Position numbers and translations under genes: made by a program
DNA from: Roseburia rectibacter
Lineage (GTDB): Bacteria > Bacillota > Clostridia > Lachnospirales > Lachnospiraceae
Direction of reading: 5' to 3'
DNA length: 64,000 nt
NCBI RefSeq assembly: GCF_014287515.2
Contig: NZ_CP092473.1
Coordinates: 2,197,001 to 2,261,000 of the forward strand
Shown: in pieces, positions 39,929 through 48,105 of the stretch
Layout: every line of letters starts with the position of its first letter
How positions within the stretch are numbered: position 1 is the first letter of the stretch
Notes under the pieces: model-generated
What the model saw: the letters and a program-made list of their open reading frames with translations, nothing else
The model's database searches: none
Told to the model about the DNA's origin: nothing

Positions 39929-40939
39929 ATGACAATATACGACATTTCGAAAAAAGCCGGTGTATCCATCGCGACTGTTTCCCGTGTATTAAACGGCAGC
40001 GACAAAGTCCGACCTTCTACAAAGAAAAAAGTCATGGATATCATTGAAAAATATGATTATACACCAAACGCTTTTGCACGCGGCATGGGACTTCACTCCC
40101 TGCAGACGATCGGTATTCTCTGTGCAGATTCCTCTGATCTTTTTCTTGCAAAGGCGGTTTATTATTTAGAACAGGAACTGCAGGCAAACGGTTATGAGTC
40201 ACTGCTCTGCTGTACCGGTTATAATTTAGAGATCAAACAGAATTACCTGAATTTGATCCTTTCCAAAAAAGTAGACAGTATCATTCTTGTCGGTTCTAAC
40301 TTCATCGGTACTACCGAAGATGAAAACCAGTACATTAAGGATATTTCCTCACAGGTACCGATCATGCTGTTAAACGCTTCTTTCGATTATCCAAACGTTT
40401 ACAGCACTTTATGTGATGACTATACGACCATGTTTGAGGCAACAGAATCTATGTTGGATTCCGGGATTGCCGATCCAGTCTATATTTATAATTCCATTTC
40501 ATACAGTGGTCGCAAAAAATTAAACGGTTTCAAAGATGCTTTAAAAAAACATGGCATCTCTGATATAGAAAACAGAATCCACAAATACGACGGAGATTCC
40601 CAGCAGTTTAACGAAATTGCTGACTTTATGGATCAGGTTGCAAAAGAGGCCCCTCCTTTTCATGGAGTGATCGCTGCCGACGATGTACTCGCCGTCGGTG
40701 TAGTCAAATATGCGCAGCGCAATCATATTTCCGTACCCGATGATCTATCCATCATGGGGTACAACAATTCCATGCTGACAACCTGCTGTATTCCGGAACT
40801 TACTTCCGTGGACAACCGCCTGGAAACACAGACACATCAGTTAGTGCAGACCTTAGTGGGAGTTCTTTCTGGTGAAGAAATGCCGAAAAAATCTATTTTT
40901 TCCGGCAAATTAATTAAACGTGGAACTACCTTATTCTAA
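39929..40939 (+). CDS. LacI-family transcriptional regulator of uronate catabolism
   Basis: 336 residues. An N-terminal HTH (TIYDISKKAGVSIATVSRVLNG, residues 2-23) with hinge helix (YTPNAFARGM) is followed by a periplasmic-binding-like sensor (HSLQTIGILC, VIAADDVLAVGVVKYAQ, VPDDLSIMGYNNS). It is divergent from uxaB and first in the uxaC operon. The TGTAAGCG-type operators before uxaB and the GH105 gene are the natural targets. The effector is likely a uronate or its breakdown product. KdgR of B. subtilis is a functional analogue. Confidence 0.92.
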   Translation: MTIYDISKKAGVSIATVSRVLNGSDKVRPSTKKKVMDIIEKYDYTPNAFARGMGLHSLQTIGILCADSSDLFLAKAVYYLEQELQANGYESLLCCTGYNLEIKQNYLNLILSKKVDSIILVGSNFIGTTEDENQYIKDISSQVPIMLLNASFDYPNVYSTLCDDYTTMFEATESMLDSGIADPVYIYNSISYSGRKKLNGFKDALKKHGISDIENRIHKYDGDSQQFNEIADFMDQVAKEAPPFHGVIAADDVLAVGVVKYAQRNHISVPDDLSIMGYNNSMLTTCCIPELTSVDNRLETQTHQLVQTLVGVLSGEEMPKKSIFSGKLIKRGTTLF

Positions 40940-40963
40940 AACAAACATAATGGAGGAAAAACA

Positions 40964-42379
40964 ATGAAACAATTTATGGACGAAAACTTCTTGCTTCAGA
41001 GCGAGACCGCACAGAAACTTTACCATTCTTACGCAGCAGATGCGCCGATCTTAGATTACCACTGCCACATCAATCCGCAGGAAATCTATGAAGACCGCCA
41101 GTTTGAGAATATTACCCAGGTATGGTTAGGCGGCGATCATTACAAATGGCGCTTTATGCGTTCCTGTGGTGTAGACGAGAAATATATCACCGGCGATGCC
41201 TCTGACAAGGAAAAATTCTTAAAATGGGCAGAAGTTCTCGGAAAAGCCATCGGTAACCCGCTCTTCCACTGGAGTCATCTGGAGTTAAAAAAATATTTCG
41301 GCTACAATGGTGTTTTAAATAAGAAAACCGCTGAGGAAGTATGGGAATTATGTAATAAGAGACTTGCAGAGAAAGATATGTCTGTCCGCAACATTATCAG
41401 ACAATCCAATGTTACATTAATCTGCACCACAGATGATCCTGTTGATTCCTTAGAGTGGCATAAAAAAATCGCTGAGGATGATTCCTTTGATGTACAGGTA
41501 CTTCCTGCATGGCGTCCTGACAAGGCAATGAACATTGAAAAAGTTACTTATTTAGATTATATCTCCCAGTTATCTGAAGTTTCTGGTATCAAGATAGATA
41601 CGTTTGCGGCTTTAAAGAAAGCTCTTTCAAACCGCATGGATTTCTTTGCTTCCATGGGATGCAGCGTATCTGACCATGCTCTGGAATATGTAATGTATGC
41701 TCCTGCTTCTGATGATGAGATCGAGGCTATTTTTGCAAAACGTCTTTCCGGCGAAGGTGTTACACGCGCAGAAGAATTAAAATTCAAAACCGCATTTATG
41801 TTATTTGTCGGCACAGAATATACAAAACGCAACTGGGTAATGCAGCTTCATTATGGATGCAAACGTGACAACAATACTCCGATGTTTGACCACCTTGGAC
41901 CGGATACCGGTTATGACTGCATCAACAACTATGCTCCGTCTTCCGAAATGGCAGATTTCTTAAACTCTTTAAATAAGAATGGCAATCTTCCAAAGACAAT
42001 CATTTACAGCTTAAACCCGAACGATAATCAGGCAATCGGCACTATCTTAGGATGCTTCCAGGATTCCACCGCTGTTGCAAAGATCCAACAGGGTTCCGCA
42101 TGGTGGTTCAACGATCACAAGACCGGTATGCAGGATCAGATGATCTCCCTTGCAAACCTCGGAAATCTTTCCGGTTTTGTCGGCATGCTGACTGACTCAA
42201 GAAGTTTCTTATCCTATACACGCCATGATTACTTCCGCAGAATCCTCTGCAACCTCATTGGTGAGTGGGTAGAAAACGGTGAGTTCCCGGCAGATTATGA
42301 TACATTAGAGGAGATTATCAAAGGTATCTGCTACAACAACTCTGTAAATTACTTTGGATTTAACTTAAAAACCTGCTAA
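40964..42379 (+). CDS. uxaC: Glucuronate (uronate) isomerase
   Basis: 471 residues, normal length. Amidohydrolase-like barrel: LDYHCHINPQEI near the N-terminus (metal His pair), VWLGGDHYKWRFMR, TTDDPVDSLEWH, MQLHYGCKRDNN and DSRSFLSYTRHDYFRRILC are family signatures. It converts galacturonate to tagaturonate and glucuronate to fructuronate. It lies 24 bp after lacI with RBS TGGAGG. It is the first step of the route completed by the divergent uxaB and uxaA. Confidence 0.97.
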   Translation: MKQFMDENFLLQSETAQKLYHSYAADAPILDYHCHINPQEIYEDRQFENITQVWLGGDHYKWRFMRSCGVDEKYITGDASDKEKFLKWAEVLGKAIGNPLFHWSHLELKKYFGYNGVLNKKTAEEVWELCNKRLAEKDMSVRNIIRQSNVTLICTTDDPVDSLEWHKKIAEDDSFDVQVLPAWRPDKAMNIEKVTYLDYISQLSEVSGIKIDTFAALKKALSNRMDFFASMGCSVSDHALEYVMYAPASDDEIEAIFAKRLSGEGVTRAEELKFKTAFMLFVGTEYTKRNWVMQLHYGCKRDNNTPMFDHLGPDTGYDCINNYAPSSEMADFLNSLNKNGNLPKTIIYSLNPNDNQAIGTILGCFQDSTAVAKIQQGSAWWFNDHKTGMQDQMISLANLGNLSGFVGMLTDSRSFLSYTRHDYFRRILCNLIGEWVENGEFPADYDTLEEIIKGICYNNSVNYFGFNLKTC

Positions 42380-42431
42380 TCAGGAAGCCAATTTGTTATG
42401 CGCACTGAAATGCGCAGGAAAGGAACATTTT

Positions 42432-43295
42432 ATGGAACTTCGTACTGCAGCATCTCCAAGAGATGTCAAACATTACACAACCGAACGTTTAAGAGAGGAA
42501 TTTTTAATTGACGACCTGTTTCAGCCGGAAGTCATCAAACTTGTATACAGCCATATCGACCGTATCATCACAGGCTCTGCTGTTCCGGTAAAAGAAACTT
42601 TAAAATTAACCGCCGGCGATGAGCTGCGTGCACAGTATTTCTGCGAACGCCGTGAGCTCGGTGTGATCAATATCGGTGGTGCCGGTGTGATCACGATCGA
42701 TGGAAAAGAATACAAAGTTGCCCATAAAGAAGGCATGTATATCGGCATGGGTTCAAAGGATATTTCTTTTGCAAGTGAAAACGCAGATTCCCCTGCAAAA
42801 TTTTACTTAAACAGCGCTCCTGCCCATATGACTTATCCTACCGTACTGATCAAACCGGAGGGTACACCGGAAAACGGTGTTGTCATTGTAAAGGACTGTA
42901 ACAAAGTTGAGCTCGGTTCTTTAGAGACAGCCAACCACAGAACGATCTGCAAATATATTCTTCCGGGACAGGTAGAAAGCTGTCAGCTTGAAATGGGTAT
43001 GACAAAACTTGAACCGGGCAGCGTATGGAACACAATGCCATGCCACACACATGACAGACGTATGGAAGTTTATCTGTACTTTGATATGCCCAAAGATGCA
43101 CTTGTAATGCATTACATGGGCGAACCGACCGAGACAAGACACATCGTTATGCGCAACGAACAGGCTGTTATCTCTCCAAGCTGGTCCATTCACTCTGGAT
43201 GCGGTACACAGGCATACACTTTCATCTGGGGAATGGTTGGCGAGAATCAGGACTTTGATGATATGGATGATGTTGCAATGAAAGATTTAATGTAA
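42432..43295 (+). CDS. kduI: 5-keto-4-deoxyuronate isomerase
   Basis: 287 residues from the ATG at 42432 (AAAGGAAC upstream); the frame from 42393 has no site. Double cupin with the zinc site in the C-terminal half, MPCHTHDRRMEVYLYF (two His and one Glu) plus a later His. ASPRDVKHYTTERLREEFL is the KduI N-terminal signature. It isomerises 4-deoxy-5-hexoseulose uronate to 2,5-diketo-3-deoxygluconate, feeding KduD. A small TGCGCA/TGCGCA hairpin lies in the gap after uxaC. Confidence 0.96.
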   Translation: MELRTAASPRDVKHYTTERLREEFLIDDLFQPEVIKLVYSHIDRIITGSAVPVKETLKLTAGDELRAQYFCERRELGVINIGGAGVITIDGKEYKVAHKEGMYIGMGSKDISFASENADSPAKFYLNSAPAHMTYPTVLIKPEGTPENGVVIVKDCNKVELGSLETANHRTICKYILPGQVESCQLEMGMTKLEPGSVWNTMPCHTHDRRMEVYLYFDMPKDALVMHYMGEPTETRHIVMRNEQAVISPSWSIHSGCGTQAYTFIWGMVGENQDFDDMDDVAMKDLM

Positions 43296-43343
43296 TAACC
43301 TATCGTATATTTACAGATATACATTTTTAAGAACCAGATATAA

Positions 43344-43378
43344 TGCCGGAATACGGACGTACTGCCAGTATTCCGGCA
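43344..43378 (+). other. Intercistronic hairpin between kduI and the RpiB-like gene
   Basis: Perfect 11-bp stem TGCCGGAATAC (43344-43354) / GTATTCCGGCA (43368-43378) with no T-run. It probably affects mRNA processing or relative expression. Confidence 0.55.
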
Positions 43379-43414
43379 AAACAATATACCGGCAGTACAG
43401 AAATGAGGATATTC

Positions 43415-44053
43415 ATGAAAATTGCATTAATCAACGAAAACAGCCAGGCAGCAAAAAATGAAATGATCTGTGCTACTTTAAAATCTGTCGTAGAACCAAT
43501 GGGACATGAGGTATTCAACTACGGCATGTATTCTGCAGAAGATATACACCAGCTTACTTATGTGCAGAATGGTATTCTTGCAGCAGTTTTATTAAACTCC
43601 GGTGCCGCTGATTTTGTCATCACAGGCTGCGGAACCGGCGAGGGCGCTATGCTTGCATGCAACGCTTTCCCACAGGTACTCTGCGGACATATCGAGTCCC
43701 CACTTGACGCTTATCTGTTCTCACAGGTCAATGACGGAAACTGCATTGCTCTCCCATTCGCCGAGAATTTTGGCTGGGGTGGAGAATTAAATCTTACCTA
43801 TATCTTTGAAAAGCTGTTCTGTGCTCCGGGTGGCGGCGGATATCCAAAGGAACGTGTCGTACCGGAACAGCGCAATAAAAAAATCTTAGACGAGGTTAAA
43901 AAAATAACTCATCGTGATCTTGTATCTATTTTAAAAGAACTTGACCGCGACCTTGTCATTGGCGCTTTAAGTGGCGATCATTTCAGCGAGTATTTCTTTG
44001 CAAACTGTAAAGACGAAGCAATCGCTGCCTGCGTAAAGGAACTGATCGGCTAG
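43415..44053 (+). CDS. RpiB/LacAB-family sugar isomerase, DhuI-like
   Basis: 212 residues from the ATG at 43415 (GAGG 6 nt upstream); the frame from 43343 begins in the hairpin. RpiB-like fold: MKIALINENSQAAKNEM, a TGCGTGEGAMLACN phosphate/active-site loop and an ENFGWGGELNLTYIFEKLF region. It is longer than true RpiB (~150) because of a C-terminal helical part. Similar proteins next to KduD-type SDRs in streptococci (DhuI) isomerise unsaturated-uronate products, the same reaction as KduI. The operon position after kduI favours that over ribose-5-phosphate isomerase. Confidence 0.82.
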   Translation: MKIALINENSQAAKNEMICATLKSVVEPMGHEVFNYGMYSAEDIHQLTYVQNGILAAVLLNSGAADFVITGCGTGEGAMLACNAFPQVLCGHIESPLDAYLFSQVNDGNCIALPFAENFGWGGELNLTYIFEKLFCAPGGGGYPKERVVPEQRNKKILDEVKKITHRDLVSILKELDRDLVIGALSGDHFSEYFFANCKDEAIAACVKELIG

Positions 44054-44196
44054 CAATCATCACAGCAGAACAGATAATACCCTGCCAGCATACATAAAAT
44101 CATGAGAACAAACCCACAGAAACGGTTGTGAATCACGATCATCACAAGCATTCCCATTGCAAAGCAAAACAGTGCGAATCCAAGCATCCGTTTCAT
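44050..44196 (-). CDS. 48-residue hydrophobic membrane microprotein
   Basis: ATG at 44196 with GGAG 6 nt upstream, stop at 44050-44052. Starts MKRMLGFALFCFAMGMLVMI, then a short polar turn with IHNRF and a second hydrophobic stretch ending YYLFCCDDC. Two short membrane helices. Similar small proteins occur in other Clostridia, as far as I recall, without known function. Its stop codon overlaps that of the convergent RpiB-like gene. It lies 123 bp downstream of gerW on the same strand. Confidence 0.65.
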   Translation of the reverse strand: MKRMLGFALFCFAMGMLVMIVIHNRFCGFVLMILCMLAGYYLFCCDDC

Positions 44197-44210
44197 GGCA
44201 GACTCCAATA

Positions 44211-44254
44211 AAGAAACGCATATATTACTGATAATATATGCGTTTCTTCTTGTT
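44211..44254 (+). terminator. Terminator of the lacI-uxaC-kduI-rpiB operon
   Basis: Perfect 17-bp stem AAGAAACGCATATATTA (44211-44227) / TAATATATGCGTTTCTT (44232-44248), then CTTGTTTTTT. Its position means the operon mRNA runs antisense through the microprotein gene before ending. On the minus strand it lies between gerW and the microprotein. Confidence 0.75.
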
Positions 44255-44319
44255 TTTTATACTGTTTTAAAAACTTTTTATGACCATCCACCATTTATGA
44301 AACATGAAACCTGTGATTC

Positions 44320-44757
44320 CTATTTATTCACAGAATCCTTTAAGATATCTTCCATCTCTTTTCCGGCTGCTGCCTTTGCAGCAGCATCTGTCTGATTCTC
44401 AGTAACATTCTCAGAAGATGCATCATTTTTTGAAGTAAATTTGTTTACAAAATCCGGCACCATATCAAGCACTTTTGTGATTCCGTCCTGATTCTTAATA
44501 TTTACCAGTTTGGTTGTACCATTCTGGATCACAAGAACTGCGCTTGGCATGATCTTTCCACCCATACCACCGGCACCGTTATTTTTCTTTTCCTGTGAAA
44601 AAGCACCAGCTGCAACACCAAACGAAACATCAACCAGTGGAAGAATGATCGTATCCCCAATATGGATCGCATCCCCTACTACCGTCTTGGTTGTGATAAA
44701 ACTGTCCATCCCCTTAAATAAAGATTCTACTGTTGTATGAAAACTATTGTCTGCCAT
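44320..44757 (-). CDS. gerW: GerW-family sporulation protein (YtfJ)
   Basis: 145 residues. The GerW domain is recognisable: TVVGDAIHIGDTIILPLVDVSFGVAAGAF, a Gly-rich GAGGMGGKIMPSAVLVI and a C-terminal Ala/Glu-rich tail. GerW/YtfJ is a spore protein needed for normal germination in B. subtilis. It follows the DUF2953 gene (ytfI) as in Bacillus. It supports, with the SASP gene, a spore-forming host. Confidence 0.93.
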   Translation of the reverse strand: MADNSFHTTVESLFKGMDSFITTKTVVGDAIHIGDTIILPLVDVSFGVAAGAFSQEKKNNGAGGMGGKIMPSAVLVIQNGTTKLVNIKNQDGITKVLDMVPDFVNKFTSKNDASSENVTENQTDAAAKAAAGKEMEDILKDSVNK

Positions 44758-44786
44758 AATGAAACCCTGCCTTTCTTTCTGCTATT

Positions 44787-45722
44787 TTATTTAAAAACTT
44801 TCTTTATCAAATTCCGGATATCACACTCTTTTAACAGGCGGATACCGGATATAAGTACATGTATCAGACGTATATGTCCTTTTACGAAAAAAGTACCTTC
44901 CACATACGCTTTATCTGCTTCAAAATCCGGATAGATTCCAACATCATATTGATAAACTGCCGGAAACATTGCGAGGACTCCAAGTGCCTGTCCAGTCGCT
45001 GATGGTTCCCATAATGCAAAATTCAATTCTGTATTGATCTTTCGAAAGCGAGAATGTTTCAACAGATATTTAATCTCTCTCCAAACTACAGAAACACTAT
45101 TACGGTTATGTTCATCGGTCAATACATCTTTTATCTTTCCTGCCCGGTCGGACAGATTTTCCCATTTTCTACGAACACCTTTGATTTTCTCAATGGCACT
45201 GTGAAATTTACCGGTTATCTTCTGTCCAGGCGATATCTTTCCAGAAGATGTCTTTTCTGTATTTCTTTGTGCTGCGGAATCCAGCTCCGTTGTCTGTGTG
45301 TCATCTTTTGAGTCTTTCTGTTGCAACTCTGCTATATTTTTCGATTCAGCATCCTGCTGTTGCTTTTTTATATCTGAAAAAATTCCGTTTTCATCCTCTG
45401 TTTTTTTCTCATGAACTGCCACGTCTGTGCTGTCTGCAATCGTTTCTTCCGCTTCGTCCTCCAGTTTCTCACCCAGAGAAATATTCCTTCCAAACAACTT
45501 CAGCTTATAAGAAAGTCCTTCTTCATTATAGGAATACATAAAGGATAAAATATGAAGCATCCAGTGTACTTTTCCCTCTATCCGGACATTTTCTTCAATG
45601 ATTCCCTCCATCCGGTAACGAACCGGCACCAAAAGCACGAGAAGAACGATCAGTAGAAAAAACGTAAGCAGTGTCAGCAGAATCCATCCGATTATTTTTA
45701 ATATGAGCAATACAACCGACAT
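44787..45722 (-). CDS. ytfI: DUF2953 membrane protein (YtfI-like)
   Basis: 311 residues from the ATG at 45722 (AAGGAG 6 nt upstream); the longer frame from 45797 lies inside the upstream gene. One N-terminal transmembrane helix (about 3-33, VVLLILKIIGWILLTLLTFFLLI), a charged Gln/Glu/Lys linker (about 90-170), and the DUF2953 C-terminal domain with NRNSVSVVWREIKYLLKH and ALGVLAMFPAVYQYDVGIYPDFE. The ytfI-ytfJ pair is conserved in spore formers. Biochemical role unknown. Confidence 0.85.
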   Translation of the reverse strand: MSVVLLILKIIGWILLTLLTFFLLIVLLVLLVPVRYRMEGIIEENVRIEGKVHWMLHILSFMYSYNEEGLSYKLKLFGRNISLGEKLEDEAEETIADSTDVAVHEKKTEDENGIFSDIKKQQQDAESKNIAELQQKDSKDDTQTTELDSAAQRNTEKTSSGKISPGQKITGKFHSAIEKIKGVRRKWENLSDRAGKIKDVLTDEHNRNSVSVVWREIKYLLKHSRFRKINTELNFALWEPSATGQALGVLAMFPAVYQYDVGIYPDFEADKAYVEGTFFVKGHIRLIHVLISGIRLLKECDIRNLIKKVFK

Positions 45723-45732
45723 TTCAAGCTCC

Positions 45733-46050
45733 TTAACCCTGTTTTTCTGCAAGATATGTGCGGACGGCAAATGTACCTGTGCTACGGTACACCTCATCTA
45801 TAATGGATGCTGCGACCTCAACTGCTTCATCGTAACCCTTTGCCAATCCCACGATTACCATATCTTTTTTAGGATATTCCTTTTGCATCAGTTCATATGA
45901 TGGTATGATATCAAGCAGATTCTGTCTGTTAGAGGCCAATGTGATCACATAAATCCCGATCTGTCCGGCATTGTGCATAATCTTCCACTTGACTTTCTTT
46001 GTCTTATGTACAATACTCTCCCCCACATACAAATCCTTATACCATATCAT
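45733..46050 (-). CDS. Conserved hypothetical protein (105 aa)
   Basis: I do not recognise a named family. GGAG precedes the ATG. A small alpha/beta pattern is visible (KWKIMHNAGQIGIYVITLAS, DMVIVGLAKGYDEAVEVAASII). It sits between NUDIX and ytfI genes with gaps of 32 and 10 bp and is probably co-transcribed with them. Confidence 0.75.
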   Translation of the reverse strand: MIWYKDLYVGESIVHKTKKVKWKIMHNAGQIGIYVITLASNRQNLLDIIPSYELMQKEYPKKDMVIVGLAKGYDEAVEVAASIIDEVYRSTGTFAVRTYLAEKQG

Positions 46051-46082
46051 ACATCCTGCTCCATCTTTCTGATGTGTTTTGT

Positions 46083-46535
46083 TTATTCATACCTGTGGCT
46101 GCCCCACAGATTATTCTTCTTTAATTCCTGATATTCCTCATACGCTCTCTCTAACATCTGTTTCTCATTCGGAAACTTCAAAAGATGATACGCCTCATGG
46201 TATTTGTAATAACCGGAATCGACAAAATACTCTTCACGCTGCGGTTTGCTGTAATAACTGTCTGCCATCATCAGATACCAGTGCACCGTCTTTTCTACAA
46301 CATCCTCCGGTACTGTAAATGAATACTGGCTTTTTCCGATATATTTCATCAGAGTCGCTTTCACACCAGTCTCTTCATATACTTCCCTCATCGCTGTATC
46401 TTTATATTCTTCTCCTGCTTCCACAGTTCCTTTTGGAAGTACCCATCCCTCGTATTTATTTTTGTAATTTTTGTACAAGAGCAATATTTTGCCGCGAAAT
46501 ATTACCACACCACCACAACTTGTTGCCTCGATCAT
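46083..46535 (-). CDS. NUDIX hydrolase
   Basis: 150 residues from the ATG at 46535 (AGGAGG upstream); an earlier ATG overlaps that site. The NUDIX box is complete: G36-x5-E42-x7-R50-E51-x2-E54-E55-x-G57. The N-terminal EATSCGGVVIFRGKILLL strand and the late tyrosine-rich part suggest the Ap4A/diadenosine-type branch (WVLPKGTVE), but the substrate is not certain. It is in the envelope/sporulation operon after the PBP gene. Confidence 0.9.
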   Translation of the reverse strand: MIEATSCGGVVIFRGKILLLYKNYKNKYEGWVLPKGTVEAGEEYKDTAMREVYEETGVKATLMKYIGKSQYSFTVPEDVVEKTVHWYLMMADSYYSKPQREEYFVDSGYYKYHEAYHLLKFPNEKQMLERAYEEYQELKKNNLWGSHRYE

Positions 46536-46614
46536 CGCAATACCTCCTGATGTGGTCATTTATAATACTATCATGTTTATAAGTATAATACTTTTCAAAA
46601 GCACATGCAACATT

Positions 46615-48105
46615 TCATTCATTATAATATGCATCAAAGACCTCTTTTGCAATCGGTACGGCATATTCACTTCCGACACCTGCTTTTTCCACGATTACGG
46701 CAATCGCAATATCAGATTTATCTTCTCTGTGTGCATATCCTACAAACCAGGAATGTGAAGAATCTGCTCCGGTAGAATACTCTGCTGATCCTGTCTTTCC
46801 TGCCGCCTCGTAATTTTGACCGCTCAATTTCTTACCGGTACCGGTCTCGACCACATAACTCATATAATCCTTTAAAATCGCAGCTTCATCCGTTGACATA
46901 AGCGTGCCATATTCTTCCGGCTCGTATTGCTCCACTAAAACTCCGTCGCTGCTTTCTACATGATCTAACACATACGGTTTCATCAGAATGCCGTCATTGT
47001 TGATTGCACTTACGATCAGCGCCATATGAAACGGTGTCACAAGCGTCTGTCCCTGTCCAATGGAAGTTGCCATAATTGCAGAAGCTCCATCTGTCTTTTC
47101 TAATACAAAACTGCTCTTAGATGCCTGCAGATCCGTCGGCAGACTGGTATTAAACAACATTTTATCACACAACTGTCCAAACCTGTCTACATCAAGCTCC
47201 ATTCCGAGTGATGCATAAAATGCATTACAGGAGTTGGCAAATGCCTGACGCAGATTCTGGGTTCCGTGGCTCTTATTTCCATAACAGTGAATCGTATGAT
47301 CTCCCACTGTATAGCTGCCTGTACAGGTATAACTGTAATTTTCATAGTCCGCATGTTCCTGGATATACTCTAAAGTTGTCAGGATCTTAAATGTCGATCC
47401 CGGCGGATAAAGTCCCTGTGTTGCACGGTTTAACAGTGCTGCATCTGTGTTATCGTCCGCCGTCAGGTTATCCCAGTCTGCAGCGATCGTGTTTGGATCA
47501 AAATCCGGTTTTGATACCATTGCAAGAATCTTGCCGGTAGAAGGCTCTAATACAACGATTGCTCCCTTATAGTATCCTAACGCATCATATGCCGTTGCCT
47601 GCAGTCCATAATCTAACGTCGTGACTACATTATCTCCCGGACTTTTCTCACCCTGCATCTCATCTCCGACCTTATCTAAAAAAGCTGTATTGGAACGCAG
47701 CAGGTTAAAGTTCGCAAGTGACTCAATTCCTGACTTTCCCTTGGTAGAATACCCGACTATGTGTGAAAATATACTGCCGTATGGATATCTCCTTGTCTCA
47801 TTTCCCTCATTGTCCGTCACCGTCTCCGCAAGCACCTGACCATCATTTGTCAGGATCTGACCGCGTACGATTTTCTGGGCAAATGTCTCCTGTCTGGTAT
47901 TGTAAGGATTATTGATAAATTCCTCACTCTTAAAAAATTGAAAGTAAGAAAAATACCCCATCAGGCAGATAAACAATGCCAGAAACGAATACGTGATAAC
48001 CGCAAATTCCCGGTTTTTTGTATTTTTTTTCTTTTTACCTGTCTTAATAGAGTTCTTCGACCTGTTGTCTTTCATATCCGGTCTTTCGCTGTTTTTTTCT
48101 CGCAT
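46615..48105 (-). CDS. Penicillin-binding transpeptidase (FtsI/PbpA class B)
   Basis: 496 residues from the ATG at 48105 (AAGGAG 6 nt upstream). One N-terminal membrane helix (VITYSFLALFICLMGYFSYF), a short dimerisation domain, and a transpeptidase domain with PPGSTFKI (S-x-x-K), SCNAF (S-x-N) and GKTGSAEYS (K-T-G). Class B PBPs cross-link peptidoglycan together with a SEDS polymerase. Its start lies inside the last ~20 codons of the FtsW/RodA gene, so the two are translationally coupled. Confidence 0.94.
   Translation of the reverse strand: MREKNSERPDMKDNRSKNSIKTGKKKKNTKNREFAVITYSFLALFICLMGYFSYFQFFKSEEFINNPYNTRQETFAQKIVRGQILTNDGQVLAETVTDNEGNETRRYPYGSIFSHIVGYSTKGKSGIESLANFNLLRSNTAFLDKVGDEMQGEKSPGDNVVTTLDYGLQATAYDALGYYKGAIVVLEPSTGKILAMVSKPDFDPNTIAADWDNLTADDNTDAALLNRATQGLYPPGSTFKILTTLEYIQEHADYENYSYTCTGSYTVGDHTIHCYGNKSHGTQNLRQAFANSCNAFYASLGMELDVDRFGQLCDKMLFNTSLPTDLQASKSSFVLEKTDGASAIMATSIGQGQTLVTPFHMALIVSAINNDGILMKPYVLDHVESSDGVLVEQYEPEEYGTLMSTDEAAILKDYMSYVVETGTGKKLSGQNYEAAGKTGSAEYSTGADSSHSWFVGYAHREDKSDIAIAVIVEKAGVGSEYAVPIAKEVFDAYYNE

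Noticed and set aside
43415-44053. Ribose-5-phosphate isomerase B as the name of the RpiB-like gene
   Set aside because: The protein is longer than RpiB and sits in a uronate operon after kduI, so a DhuI-like role fits better, though unproven.
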